Of a DNA stretch of 64,000 nt, positions 37,680-47,802 are shown piece after piece. Position numbers and translations under genes: made by a program. Position 1 is the stretch's first letter, and every line of letters begins with the position of its first letter. Below the pieces are notes generated by a model, which had not been told where the DNA came from, did no database searches, and saw only the letters and a program-made list of their open reading frames with translations. This stretch comes from Hippophae tibetana (Eukaryota; Streptophyta; Magnoliopsida; Rosales; Elaeagnaceae). Where the stretch lies: contig CM072806.1 in the NCBI GenBank assembly GCA_037013495.1, positions 23,150,001 through 23,214,000 on the forward strand, written 5' to 3'.

Positions 37680-37788
37680 CAGATCATTACCATAGAAGCT
37701 TCCATGAGTTGGACTTCAAATGAGCTAGAATATTTCAAAGAGTTTATTTTTATTTTTTTGGGCTTGTAAACAAGTTTACAAACCAACA
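37680..37788 (-). repeat. Truncated 5' LTR of the Copia element
   Basis: The 109 bp match the last 109 bp (+ strand) of the 3' LTR, from agatcat through CCAACA. The remaining roughly 266 bp of the LTR and the adjacent primer-binding site are missing, and the sequence passes directly into the leader (tctagcaata). The outer terminus and target duplication are intact, so the loss happened after integration or in the template that integrated. Confidence 0.9.
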
Positions 37789-37793
37789 TTTAG
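37789..37793. repeat. Target-site duplication TTTAG, right copy
   Basis: Identical to 33,040-33,044. Confidence 0.92.
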
Positions 37794-38915
37794 TGTCACA
37801 ATATCAACACAACTTTTATTCACCTTCACTCACTAACACACTTCTTTTAAGTGTTAAATACATCATGTACTCTTTAGAGGTTGAACTATTATACAATTGT
37901 GATTGATTTTTTTTTTCTTTAAGCCATTCCTTACTTGGTATGAAGGATTCAAACTAGTTATTTATTTTGTTAAAGGGTTCGGCTCTTAGCCACCTTAAGT
38001 AGAGGGAGTTGTTTATTGATATTAATGCCTGATCGTTATTGTTTTGTAGACAATGCATGCTTTTTGAGCATGATTAGCTTTTAGCAATAGCTAGTTCGAA
38101 TCCTTTTACGCCATATTTTGAACATTTTTACGTGGATCAGTCTCCACAATTTTCTTTGCTCTATGGAACTATGTTCTGGCATCTTGATTCATTAATATTT
38201 CTAGTGGCTTACTGTCTACAGATTTAAAAGAAGCTTGTATTATGAAATTATTCGGCTTTACACTCAGTCAAATGCTGGTTTCTTGAGAAATTTGAGGAGA
38301 ACTCGGCAATTGGTCCATGTTTTTGATGCAGCAGCTCATAATCATGTGAATAATGACTATACAAATACCAATTACAAGTATGTGATCCCTTCTTAGGATA
38401 CTGCATATCTTCTATTTGGTTATTAATACCTATTAATTTGCTAAAACAGATAATCTATACTTGTTAATTCAGAATGATGTTAGTTCCAAAATCTATCATT
38501 TTTTTTTCAGTTGAATGATTAGTATTATAATGGTCCCTGGTTTGGTAGAACATATTGACTCTCATATATTTACTCAGTCACTGTAGACGAAATGCAATTA
38601 TAATTTTTTTTTGCTCTGGTCTATTTGGGCATTTCAGTTAAACTTAAGATGCCTTGCTTTAGTGACTCGTGTTAGAGTTTGTCATTCCCTCTTCTGAAAT
38701 GAAGATCGTGTAATTTTACAAATATTGATTATACAAGTTTTATCTTTATAGTGTGACAACATTCGGAAGTGTCACTTCTGTGGATAGTGGTGCAAATAGA
38801 TCTGATTTCCTGAAAGGATTTTAAGAGTTGTATTGTAATTGAAAGTTCAATTTTTTACTTTTTTCCCCTTAACCTTAGACGTCTGTTTTGATTTTAAATC
38901 TTTTGAGTTCTTATA

Positions 38916-39684
38916 TGTTATTATGAAAGTGAACCTCTTATATATTATTAATATTGGCTAATCCAAGCACAATAAAAATATCTAAAAGCAAAAAACACCT
39001 GAATGAAGATATTTGGATAAACACTACTACAAACCCTAGAAATGAAATATCAATGATAATGGTATATAACAAATAAAATATAAATAAAGAATACACCAAG
39101 ATTTATAGTGGTTCATACCAACAAATGTGGGGAGTCTAAACCACTTCTTCACCTTTCTAAATTAGCTTCAAATATTGAAGAATATAATATAATAGGAGAA
39201 TAAGATGATGAGAATACACTCACTCAAGAAACAAGCACTCCAAGATACCTCTGAAAGCTTCTCAAAGCCCTAACAATGGTGGGAACTTTTTTCTACTCTT
39301 TTCTAGCACAAAATGAATTCTCTCAAGCTTCTAAGGCATACTAAATATGCTCATACACACCCAAATTGGCAATTATAAGAATGTTAATCGTGCTCTAAGC
39401 TTCATTCACCCAATTCTATGACCTTTTTCGTCATTTAATCTGTTAATTTTACATGTTCGATCTATTGAGCCCTGTCTCAATCAATTGATCCATTAAAATT
39501 TGGGAACCAAAATTTGAACAAAAATTAGTAGATCGAAGCACGATCGATTCCAGATCGATCGACCCAGCTTCATCGATCGACATTCACTAGAAACCATTCT
39601 CCATTCTTTGCAATGCACCTAGTCCAAACTCTGACCCATAATAATTTTCAAGCATTCTCCATGGATTTGTATCATAATATTGCA
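38916..39684 (-). repeat. 3' LTR of the second Copia element
   Basis: About 769 bp. Matching blocks with the right LTR include aacctctta, tagaaatagaatatcaatga (left version with small changes), gaattctctcaagctt, gaaaccattct and ttgcaatgc. Relative to the right LTR it has about 215 extra bases between two aatggt words (about 39,058 and 39,276). Confidence 0.88.
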
Positions 39685-39699
39685 ATTATCCACCTTGTT

Positions 39700-41600
39700 T
39701 CCAATCCTTAAAACTCACTCTCTTAGGTGAAGACCCACCCTTTCAACATCATTTAGATGGGGTGGTCACCTTGACCAAAGTCTCACAAACTTTTCCAAGG
39801 GAACCGGTTTCGTTGTCATGTCCATTGGTTTATCATCCGTGGGAATTTTCACCAAATCCACCTCACCTTGTTTCATCATCTCTCATATGAAGTTTAGCTT
39901 CGTGTCTACATGTTTTGTACGGTCATGAAATTGAGGATTTTTGGTCAAGAAAATTTCACTTTGATTACACAATGGAGCATGCCTCTCTTTTGTTCAAAAC
40001 TGAGTTCATCTACCAAACCTTCAATTGTATAGCCTATTCACTATTTTTGTTATGGTAAAAAATTCCGAATCTATAAAATACAAAGTCACTATTAATTGTA
40101 AATTGGCCTTCCAACTCACCAAGTTTTTCCCAAATCCAAACAAGTATCCTGTTATAGAATGTTTCTTATCACAATCACCAGTAAGTCAGAATTAACATAA
40201 CTCATCACATCAACAATCAATTCTTGGGAGCAGTCATAGAGACCTATTTTTCTCCGATAGATATCTCATCACCCATTTCACCACCTCTCAATGATTTTTA
40301 CCCAGATTAACCAGGTAGTGACTCATCAAGCTTGCATTAAATACAATATCTAATCTTGTACAAATCATTAAATACATCAAAATATCCACTGCACTTGCAT
40401 AGGAAATCTTTTCCATTTCTTTCTTCTCCTTATCTATCAAAGGAGAATTTAAGGTTGACAATTTGAAATGTAATACTATTGGAGTTGTAGTTGATTTAAC
40501 ATTGACCATGCTAAATCGTTTTAGTACCTTCCCACAATATTCCTCTTTGGAAATGAACAACTTGTATTTTTCTCTCTCTTCTAATTTTCATCCCCAAATA
40601 ATATTTGGAATACCCAAGATTCTTCATCTCAAATTCAAAGCTAAGTTGACTGTTTAACTTGATGAAATGAAACTAGTCATAACTAGCTATTAACTTGTCA
40701 TCAACGTATAACAATAAATACACAGTGGTGGAGCTAGTTGTACCTCTTAAATACACACAATTGCAATGCTTTCTTCTTTTGAACTTGATCTTCAAAACAA
40801 AGTTGTCGAATTTTTTGTACCAACATTTTGAATTTTTTTTCAAGCTATACAAAGATTTCTTGTAGAGACATACCATTTCAATCTTGCTATTTTCAATAAA
40901 CCTCTTGGGTTGCTCCATGAAAATTTCTTCCTCAAGGTACCAATGCAAAAAAGTGGTCTTTGCATCCATTTGGTCAAACTCCATATCATTATGCACAACA
41001 ATAGACAACAATAATCTAATGGATCTATACTTAATAACAAGTGAGAAAATTTTGGTAAAGTCAATACCTTTTCTTTAGGTGAATCCCTTTGCAACAATTC
41101 TAGCCTTGTAATGGGCTAGCTCAACATCCAGCACACCTTTCTTTATCTTATAGGCCCATTTTTTGCCCACAACTTGTTGATCATTTCGTCAAGGAACTAG
41201 TGTCTATGTCTTTTCTTGTATAGAGAACTCATTTCATCTTTTATGGCCTTTCACCATTTATTGGCATCCTTTCTACTTATGGCTTCTTCACAGGATCTTG
41301 GCTCAAGTCGTAATATCTCTGACTCCATACTCAATGCATAAGTTATGTATTTCAACCTCTTAGGAGCTCTAGTCATGCTTTGACTTCGATCTCGTACCAA
41401 CAAGTAGTCATTTTCCCGTCTAGATGACTCGAATTCAGCGGTGTCTTCTTTTTCTTCCATCTATATACCATGATTATAATTATTAGGAGATTCTTGTATA
41501 GTAGGCTCTTTCGGTTGCCTAGGTTCATCCATGGGTTGATTATTATACACCAATGGCTCCACCTCAATGTGACATGAGCGTGAAGGGGATTCAAGAATCT
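39700..41600 (-). pseudogene. Copia reverse transcriptase/RNase H remnant
   Basis: Broken reverse transcriptase pieces: 40,673-41,011, with 'QMDAKTTFLHWYLEEEIFMEQP' in the canonical palm block and the active-site box YVDD at 40,697-40,708; and 40,288-40,560, with 'YCGKVLKRFSM'. Near 39,900-39,960 the minus strand reads 'KNPQFHDRTKHVDTK', the RNase H C-terminal block. From 41,100 to 41,600, broken frames give the acidic linker before reverse transcriptase ('APKRLKYITYA', 'EAISRKDANKW'). The remnant is cut shortly after 41,600. Confidence 0.85.
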
Positions 41601-41639
41601 ATTTTCTTTTTATAAGGGTTAAAATAATTTATTTTAGAT

Positions 41640-41885
41640 TTTTAACCCAATATTGTAGGGTGAATCTTGAAAGATATGAAAGATCTCCCTTCAAGTCATA
41701 AGAGATATAATATTTTTATCTGAATACTGTCTGTTAACCAATTTTTTAGAAATTATTTTTATGATAATAGAACACCATTATAAGTACGTTTAACATGCAT
41801 TTCTCTATTCTAATCCTTAAAATCCTCGAACCATTCGGGAAATTGAAAGAATAGCATAAGAGTGATATTTTTAGCTATTATCAAA
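41640..41885. other. Unassigned segment at the Copia/plastid boundary
   Basis: No match to Copia or to a plastid gene that I can recognise. The boundary between the retroelement and the plastid mosaic lies somewhere here. Confidence 0.3.
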
Positions 41886-42020
41886 CTTGAAATCACAAGC
41901 TCCCAATAGTTGGAGGGGCCTAGGGCTATAACTACGTGCTTGTTGAAGAATGAGCCAGTGACTCAAAAGTAGTGGCTTGGTTAAGGGAATCCATTGGAGC
42001 CTTAGCGAAAGCAAGTCTTG
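41885..42020 (+). pseudogene. rrn23: Plastid 23S rRNA fragment (first)
   Basis: Reads as plastid 23S rRNA, with 'gtggcttggttaaggga', 'gagccttagcgaaagc' and 'aagtctt'. In the organelle rRNA these come before a conserved GAAAGCGAGTCTT-type segment. It differs from the expected sequence mainly by C-to-T and G-to-A changes. It is a nuclear copy of plastid DNA, not a functional rRNA. Confidence 0.75.
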
Positions 42021-42029
42021 GTACTCGAC

Positions 42030-42290
42030 GAACATTAAGAATTTTTTTATATTGGTGGAGTATTCATTGGGGGTACTACATAACATGTACGAGTCCCTTC
42101 TAATGGAAAAATAAAAGTGCATGAAGGTTTGGTTCATGCTACATGTACACGGCATGGTCATCCCACCTTTCTATGTTATATAGACTTATATGTCACTATT
42201 AAGAGTAAAGATATTCTACATAACGTGATTATTCTTCACCAAAGTTTTATTTTAGTTCAAAATGATCAATATGTAGAATCAGAGCAAGTA
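42030..42290 (+). pseudogene. rpoC2: Plastid rpoC2 fragment
   Basis: Translated in one frame after small breaks, it gives '[20 protein letters not shown]', then 'ILHNV' and '[13 protein letters not shown]', characteristic of the plastid RNA polymerase beta'' subunit. It is joined at about 42,290 directly to clpP sequence, a junction not found in plastid genomes. Confidence 0.85.
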
Positions 42291-43295
42291 AATTGGTCTT
42301 ATGATGTATCTCAATATAGACAATGATACTAAAGATCTGTATTTATTTATAAATTGTCCCGACGGATGGGTAATACCCAAAATAGCTATTTATGATACTA
42401 TGCAATTTGTGCAACCAAAAATACAAAAAATATGTATGGGATTAGCTACTTCAGTGGGATATTTTATACTGGTCAAAGCGACAATTACCAAACGTCTAGC
42501 ATTCCCTCACGCTTGGTGCTAATGAGGTTTTTAATTTGAGAGACAAAAGGAGGACTATATCTTCACACTGTATGAATATTGAGTAATAATAGCATGACAT
42601 TTCGAATTCGATAGGAGAATTTGGTTTTTCAAAAAACTTGCACTATGTATCGGAGTAGTATAAGATAAAGGCCAATTAGATATTATCTATTAGGAAATCC
42701 ATTTCAATGTCACAAACTTTTTTGTTTTGAGCTCTTAACTTATATTATGAAAGAATATGAAAATCAATATTAATTTGATTTGAAAAAAAGAAACTTTGAA
42801 ATTGCTATGGAGCCATCATAGTACTTTTTTATACTAAAAAAGGATGGTTGTAGGATCATTTGCCTATGTGAATATGATATACTTTAGTATCCATTTTCTT
42901 TGATGGAAGATAAAAAGGAAAAAAAAAGTGAATTCCATTGTAGAGCTGCATGTAATGTGCAAAAATTACCCCTACGATTGTCCAATTCTATCTTATATTT
43001 TTCTTCATTTCTTTGACTTTGATCATGTGAGATAGAAGAACTATTTATGATGTAATGTAATCAGGGTAATGATCCATCAATCTGTTAGTTCTTATTATGA
43101 GGCATAGGTGGGAGAATTTATCTTGGAGATGAAAGAACTACTGAAACTATATGAAACCATCCCAAGGGTTATGTATAAAAAATGGGCAAACCTTTATGGG
43201 TTGTTTCGAAAGAAATGAAAATAGATGTTTTTATGTCAGCAACAGAAGCCCAAACTTATAGAATTATTAATCTTGTAGTGATTGAGTAAAAAATA
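42290..43295 (+). pseudogene. clpP: Plastid clpP, exon 2 - intron 2 - exon 3
   Basis: Exon 2 (about 42,295-42,523) reads '[18 protein letters not shown]', then '[11 protein letters not shown]', 'ICMGLATS' and '[11 protein letters not shown]', the plastid ClpP protease subunit. The following 530 bases are the plastid group II intron. Exon 3 (about 43,060-43,290) reads 'SSYYEA', 'GEFILEMKELLKLYETI' and '[12 protein letters not shown]'. Within exon 2 the catalytic Ser-containing 'AASMGS' has become 'ATSVGY'. Colinear with rps12 and rpl20 that follow. Non-functional in the nucleus. Confidence 0.92.
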
Positions 43296-43471
43296 ACAAA
43301 AAAGAATAATAAGGACTTAATCATATCTATGTTTTTCTATTTTATCTTCTTACCAAGTTTATTTAATATTTTATTAATTAATCTATTAATATAGAAATGT
43401 AAAATGATTCAGAATAATCCGGTTAGGAAACCAGATTGATCTAAACCAACTCATTATGTATATGATTCAAC

Positions 43472-43585
43472 ATGCCAACAATTAAACAACTTATTAATAA
43501 CATAAGATAGTCAATTAAAAATGTCATAAAACCCTCTTCTCTTAAAGGATGCCCTTAAGGGAGATGAACATGTACAAGGGTGTAT
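43472..43585 (+). pseudogene. rps12: Plastid rps12 5' exon
   Basis: Begins 'MPTIKQLI', the conserved start of ribosomal protein S12, and includes the segment 'gatgaacatgtacaagg' near the end of exon 1. A TAG interrupts it ('ataagatagtca'). It lies between clpP and rpl20 as in the plastid genome, with the spacer preserved from 43,590 to about 44,390. Confidence 0.92.
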
Positions 43586-43589
43586 GTAC

Positions 43590-44328
43590 GACTTGTTCAG
43601 TTCATGAAACTATGACAAATAAAAAGCAAAAAAAAAAAATATTTGATCTGGTATCAACGATCAATACAAGTGAATATGATATAATGAAAAACAATCCACT
43701 CCCTATCTAAAAAGAAAGATCTATTTTTTATTGTAATATCCTATTTATGGTTTCCATTGGTGCAAATCCAATCATTTTCATTTTTAAATTCAAATGAGAA
43801 ATAATTTTCATTGGTAGCAAATGGTATCCATTATGGAAGGAAATCTTATTTAAAAAGCATAAAGATTATGCTCTTACCCTTAACTCTTGTAAGAACTGAC
43901 TAGCAGGGTTAGCTACTCAACCAATATTCATAATTAAATATCATCATTGTATAGGTAGGTCTCATTGTGAGAGACTTGTTACTGGATAATTAAGGGTAGA
44001 GCCAAAGATTGTGAATTGTACAAGTTAACAAATGGGTGAGCCATCGAGAAACATTACTTGATATTGATTAAATAAGGAATAAAGTCTCCTATGTATAGAA
44101 ATGACCTCATCGTTTAAGATAACCATATAAACTATGGAATATACTATACCTATTTCTATTTAATATTTTTTTTTCTTTTTTGATACCTATTATTAATTTA
44201 TTATTTTGAAGTAAAAATCCTAAAGAAGAAAAAAAAATAGTGGTAAAAAAGGTTATAGTAGCAAAAGTCATTAGAATTTTTATTTTATATATTGGAAGAA
44301 TCTGTTTTTTTATTAATAGACTAAGAAA
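43590..44328 (+). other. Plastid rps12-rpl20 spacer
   Basis: Non-coding. Segments such as 'gtaggtctcattgtgagag' and 'acaaatgggtgagcca' are those of the conserved 5'-rps12/rpl20 intergenic spacer of angiosperm plastids. Confidence 0.7.
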
Positions 44329-44760
44329 ATGGGATATATAGCTCGAAGACATAGAACAATTGGTTATTTAGTTATTCATCAAAGTATCATTTATTCAATG
44401 ACCAAAACTAAACAGGGATATATAGCTCGAAGACGTAGAATAAAAATTCTTATTTGCATCAAGCTTTTGCGGGGCAGGTGGGATTCAAGACCTATTCGGA
44501 CTATTACTCAACAAAAAATAAGAGCTTTAGTTTTGGCTCATCGAGATCGAGGTAGACAAAAGAGAGATTTTCATCATTTATAGATCACTCGGATAAATGT
44601 AATAATTCGAAACAATGAGACATGCTATAGTTATAGCAATTTCATACACAATCTGTAAAAGAAGCAGTTGCTTCTTAATTGTAAAATATTTGCACAAATA
44701 GCTATAGTAAATAGGAATTGTCTTTATATGGTTTCCAATGAGATCATAAAATAAGTAAAT
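44329..44760 (+). pseudogene. rpl20: Plastid rpl20
   Basis: From ATG at 44,398, '[17 protein letters not shown]' opens ribosomal protein L20, and '[27 protein letters not shown]' continues it to a stop at 44,581 where Trp is expected (TGG to TAG). The rest of L20 follows to about 44,755. A 24-bp segment of the start is duplicated upstream (44,332-44,355), giving a second in-frame 'GYIARRHR'. Colinear with clpP and rps12. Confidence 0.92.
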
Positions 44761-44999
44761 TGGAAAGAAATCTATTGGAATTAAGCAAAGTTCCTTTGAG
44801 AATGAACCAGTGGAAGGTAGAGTAGAAATTAATATGATAAAATCATATGATAAAGACATAAAAATGAGCAAACATCTTCAATAAAAAGAAAAGAAAAGAA
44901 AAAAAGATGAATTCCTCTTTTTCGATCATTTTTTTATTATGATAATTATTGAATTGGAATTTTATTTTTATTCAATTTAAGAATTAAGACTTAATTTTT

Positions 45000-45240
45000 G
45001 AAGCCAATCTATCAGTGAGATACCACTCTCGAAGAGCTAGAATTATAATCTTGTGTCAGGACCTACAGGCTAAGGGATAGTCTTAAGTGGACAATTTCTA
45101 TAAGGGGTAGGCCTCCCAAAAAGTAATAGAGGTGTACAAAGGTTTCCTCGGGCCAGATGGAGATTGACCCTCGAGTGAAAAGGTAGAAAGGGAGCTTGAT
45201 TGCAAGACCCACCCGTCGATCAGGGACGAACATTATCCTT
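45000..45240 (+). pseudogene. rrn23: Plastid 23S rRNA fragment (second, domain V)
   Basis: Contains 'ggtttcctcgggccaga', 'gattgaccctcgagtg', 'gcttgattgcaagac' and 'ccacccgtcgatcaggga', conserved domain V 23S rRNA sequence. It directly follows rpl20 and is followed by psbC, neither of which neighbours rrn23 in plastids. Confidence 0.88.
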
Positions 45241-45244
45241 AGAT

Positions 45245-45850
45245 AAATGGAACCTAACTATACATGCCCACCAATTATATCTTGTAGATCATCCACACTA
45301 ACTATCCACCCTTTTCCTCCAAGGGAGATTTTAGTAAATAACTAAATATAATACTTGTGTTAAAGGTCAAGTTGGTAATTTTTCTTACATCTCCTCCTCT
45401 CGGAACCCAGATATCATATACACTCCCAAAATAAAGAGCCCTGAACACTAGAAGAAAAGCATCTATACCTAACAAGATTAAGTGAATACCCAAAATTGTA
45501 GTCATTTTATTTCTATCTTTCTATACATAATCAAAAAATGGAAAATATTATTCAAGAGTTACATGTCCTAGAAATGCATGATAAATACCACCAAAGCCTA
45601 ATATTGCAGATGAAATTAAGTGAAGTACTCTAGCAAAAAAGTATGCAGAGGTGTTTAGAACTTCCCCTTGAGACCTACCCTCAACCTAAAGTAGTTAGGT
45701 GGAGAAGTAAAATTAATCCTTGTTCATACATGAGCTTTCAGGTATGAAATGTGCCACTTCAAATTGGTTCATTATTTTGGCCCATAATACGATTAATTCA
45801 ACATGGGCTACATAAGCCCTTAGCAGTTTACAAGATAAATTGATAAATAA
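45245..45850 (-). pseudogene. psbC: Plastid psbC fragment
   Basis: On the minus strand it encodes parts of the photosystem II CP43 antenna protein: '[10 protein letters not shown]...FEVAHFIPE', '[20 protein letters not shown]', '[20 protein letters not shown]' and '[17 protein letters not shown]'. It contains in-frame stops and several substitutions, and it is open only in the 67-codon piece 45,302-45,505. Confidence 0.92.
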
Positions 45851-45879
45851 GGCATTCACGTTGGGAAGATGTTAATAAC

Positions 45880-46420
45880 AGATTCTAGAGAGATATGAGT
45901 AAAAAGAAATTTCCATCCAAGATTCAATAGTTGTCCATTCTTAGTCTAGAATTTTCCATCTTGTTGCAATAGAAATAAACAAGAACAAATAAGTTTTAGC
46001 TAATGTAATAAAGATACAAATTGTTGCTCAAAAAAATCCATAGTTTGTGTTTATTTCAAAAAGATCATAAACAAATAGATATAGATTAGAGAGATTCCAA
46101 TCCCCCAAGTACAAAACTGTTAAAGATAATGAAGAAATTAATAGGTTTATATAAGAAGCAATGTAAAATAAACCAATTTGATACATGAATATTCGGTTTG
46201 ATAACCTACCACTAATTCTTCTTCTACTTCTAGTATAGAAAAAGGTAATCTCTCACATTCTTCTAGGGAGGAAATAAAAAAATTATAAATCCTCTAGGTT
46301 GACGCCATAAATTCCATCCTAAAAAACCATATTGTGATTGTGCCTGAACTATATCAATTGTACTTGAACTATTAGATAATCATAGTCGGTGGTACCATCG
46401 TTATTATAGAACCGTACATG
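45880..46420 (-). pseudogene. ndhA: Plastid ndhA exon 2 fragment
   Basis: The minus strand reads, in broken frames, '[20 protein letters not shown]', then '[12 protein letters not shown]', 'LNFFIIF'-like membrane stretches and 'LGWKFLF', the NADH dehydrogenase-like subunit 1 of plastids. It is adjacent to psbC here although the genes lie in different single-copy regions of a typical plastome. Confidence 0.85.
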
Positions 46421-46429
46421 ACATTTTCA

Positions 46430-47000
46430 TCTCATATCTATCATAATGCTACAATGAATCGATTTATTCAAGGATAATTGAGGATTTACAGGTTGGAGAT
46501 GAAGGGGAGGGCTATAAAATGTCAACCTTTGGCATACAAGGTTGGTCATATTAGTGAGAGACGATAAGAGGAACTTTCCAAGAGGAAGATTCTTGGTGAC
46601 GGTAAGCTTCACAAGTTTTTATTTTTTGATCATTGTATCTTTGTCTAGATGAAGGAAGTGAAGTTCACACTGGAAAAACCGAAGGGATATGACATATTTA
46701 ACTATTTGCATTCAGATTTGTGGAGACCGAAGAGAACACCGTCAATGGGTGGAACAAGGTGCATTCTTATAATTACTAATGATTTCTCTAAAAGATTATA
46801 GGTTTACTTATCAAAAAGTAAAAAAATGAAACTTTTAAATAAATTTGTAGAAACTCCAACTAGTAAGAAGGTCGAGTGTTGAAGAACTTACAAATGGTTA
46901 GAGTTTTGCAACGAGGTTTTCACAGTCTTTTGTAGGGAGAATGGTATCACAAGGTACATGACCATTTATAGAAATCCTCAACAAAATGGTTTGATTGTCC
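46430..47000 (+). pseudogene. Copia gag-pre-integrase/integrase piece, inverted
   Basis: A plus-strand remnant of the same Copia family as the host element, but reversed. It reads 'LWHTRLV' (gag-pre-integrase), then 'YLTICIQICGDRRE', matching the first catalytic-Asp block in a decayed form, and ends near 'NGI' and 'NPQQNG'. The segment at 46,510-46,690 repeats, in inverted orientation, the sequence at about 47,945-48,115. Confidence 0.7.
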
Positions 47001-47200
47001 ATCCTTTTGATATAAAGGTAGGTAAATAATCTATTGTAATAAGGAATCCTCCGAATAATTCAAATCGAAGCAATTGGATGACCGACTCAGACCTATATGA
47101 CCGGTCAATAGAAATACTCTAACAATCCACCCCTGTCATATATTTCATACATCACACTAGATAGGTATCCTATTCATGGAGTATGATTCACTTTTAAGAT

Positions 47201-47281
47201 GCCTTGGTGGTGAAATGGTAGACACGCAAGACGTAAAATCTCGTGCTAAAGAGCGTGGAGGTTCAAGTCCTTTTCAAGGCA
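47201..47281 (+). pseudogene. trnL-CAA: Plastid tRNA-Leu (trnL-CAA) pseudogene
   Basis: An 81-nt sequence closely matching plastid trnL-CAA: acceptor GCCTTGG...CCAAGGC-like ends, D-arm 'tgaaatggtagacac', long variable arm 'cgtgctaaagagcgtgg', T-arm 'gttcaagtcc'. The anticodon loop reads cgtaaaa instead of ctcaaaa, which turns the anticodon CAA into TAA. Several other substitutions weaken stems. The upstream plastid flank is preserved from about 47,130. Confidence 0.9.
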
Positions 47282-47363
47282 TAATATTGAATATTGAGAA
47301 TGCTTATTGAATTGGAACAAATTTGATAGCACATCATGAAATCTTCATGATATTCTCTATCTA

Positions 47364-47801
47364 ATGAATTGGGAATTTGCTTTCAAAACGTTTGTCTGGT
47401 GTTCAAATAAGAGTTGGTTAACTATCCTAACTATGGTGAAATATTTCCAAGATGTTAATGAACAAGACATACTTTTATTTATTGACAATATATTTCGTTT
47501 TGTCCAAGTGGGATCCGAAGTATCCACCTTATTGGGTAGAATGCCCTATGCCCTAGGTTATTAAACTACCCTTAGTACCAAAATGGGTTCTTTACAAGAA
47601 AGAATTACTTCTACGAAAGAGGGGTCCATAACTTCGATTCAATTAGTTTATGTACCCACAGATGATTCAATTGACCCTACTCTAGCCATGACACTTGCAC
47701 ATTTAGATGCTACTATAGTACTATCAAGAGGATTAGTTGTCAAAGGTATCTATTGAGTAGTAGATCCTTTATATTCAAAATCAACTATGCTCTAACCTCT
47801 A
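47364..47801 (+). pseudogene. atpB: Plastid atpB fragment
   Basis: Encodes a central part of the ATP synthase beta subunit: '[25 protein letters not shown]' and 'LLGRMP', then, after a stop at 47,562, '[21 protein letters not shown]', 'LVYVPTDDS' and '[14 protein letters not shown]'. It ends abruptly at about 47,801, where the reading direction reverses. Confidence 0.93.
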
Positions 47802-47802
47802 G

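Larger units (their letters stand above)
33045..37788 (-). mobile_element. Copia retrotransposon with TSD, broken internally
   Basis: A 4,744-bp Ty1/copia element in minus orientation, bounded by TGTTGG...CCAACA termini and an exact TTTAG duplication. Reading from right to left: truncated 5' LTR, leader, gag, protease, integrase, reverse transcriptase, RNase H, polypurine tract (AAGAGGGAG, complement of 33,420-33,428) and full 3' LTR. The gag-protease-integrase-reverse transcriptase-RNase H order is diagnostic of Copia. At least five premature stops and about three single-base frameshifts interrupt the polyprotein. The 5' LTR keeps only its first 109 bp, and the primer-binding site is not seen. 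A sister copy of the same family occupies 61,556 to the window end. Confidence 0.95.
31180..38824 (+). other. Possible small host gene interrupted by a Copia insertion
   Basis: Weak but suggestive pieces lie in order on the + strand. A GC-richer, leader-like stretch at about 31,180-31,331 ends in a good donor (AAAG|GTATGT). An ATG-led 24-codon stretch at 32,255-32,326 begins 'MEDLEMFLFARLDK' and ends at GAAAAG|GT. At 38,222-38,377, after a pyrimidine-rich acceptor (ctgtctacag), an exon-like frame contains 'LRNLRRTRQLVHVFDAAAH' and ends at CAA|GTATGT. The last piece at 38,752-38,824, after ttatag, stays in frame with the previous one and ends 'SDFLKGF' TAA. The phase of the 32 kb piece does not fit directly to the 38.2 kb piece, so at least one exon would be missing or wrongly placed. 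I do not recognise the protein. If real, the 33,045-37,788 Copia sits in its intron. Confidence 0.35.

Noticed and set aside
47201..47281. Functional nuclear tRNA-Leu
   Set aside because: It carries plastid flanks and substitutions in stems and loop, and sits inside a plastid-derived mosaic.
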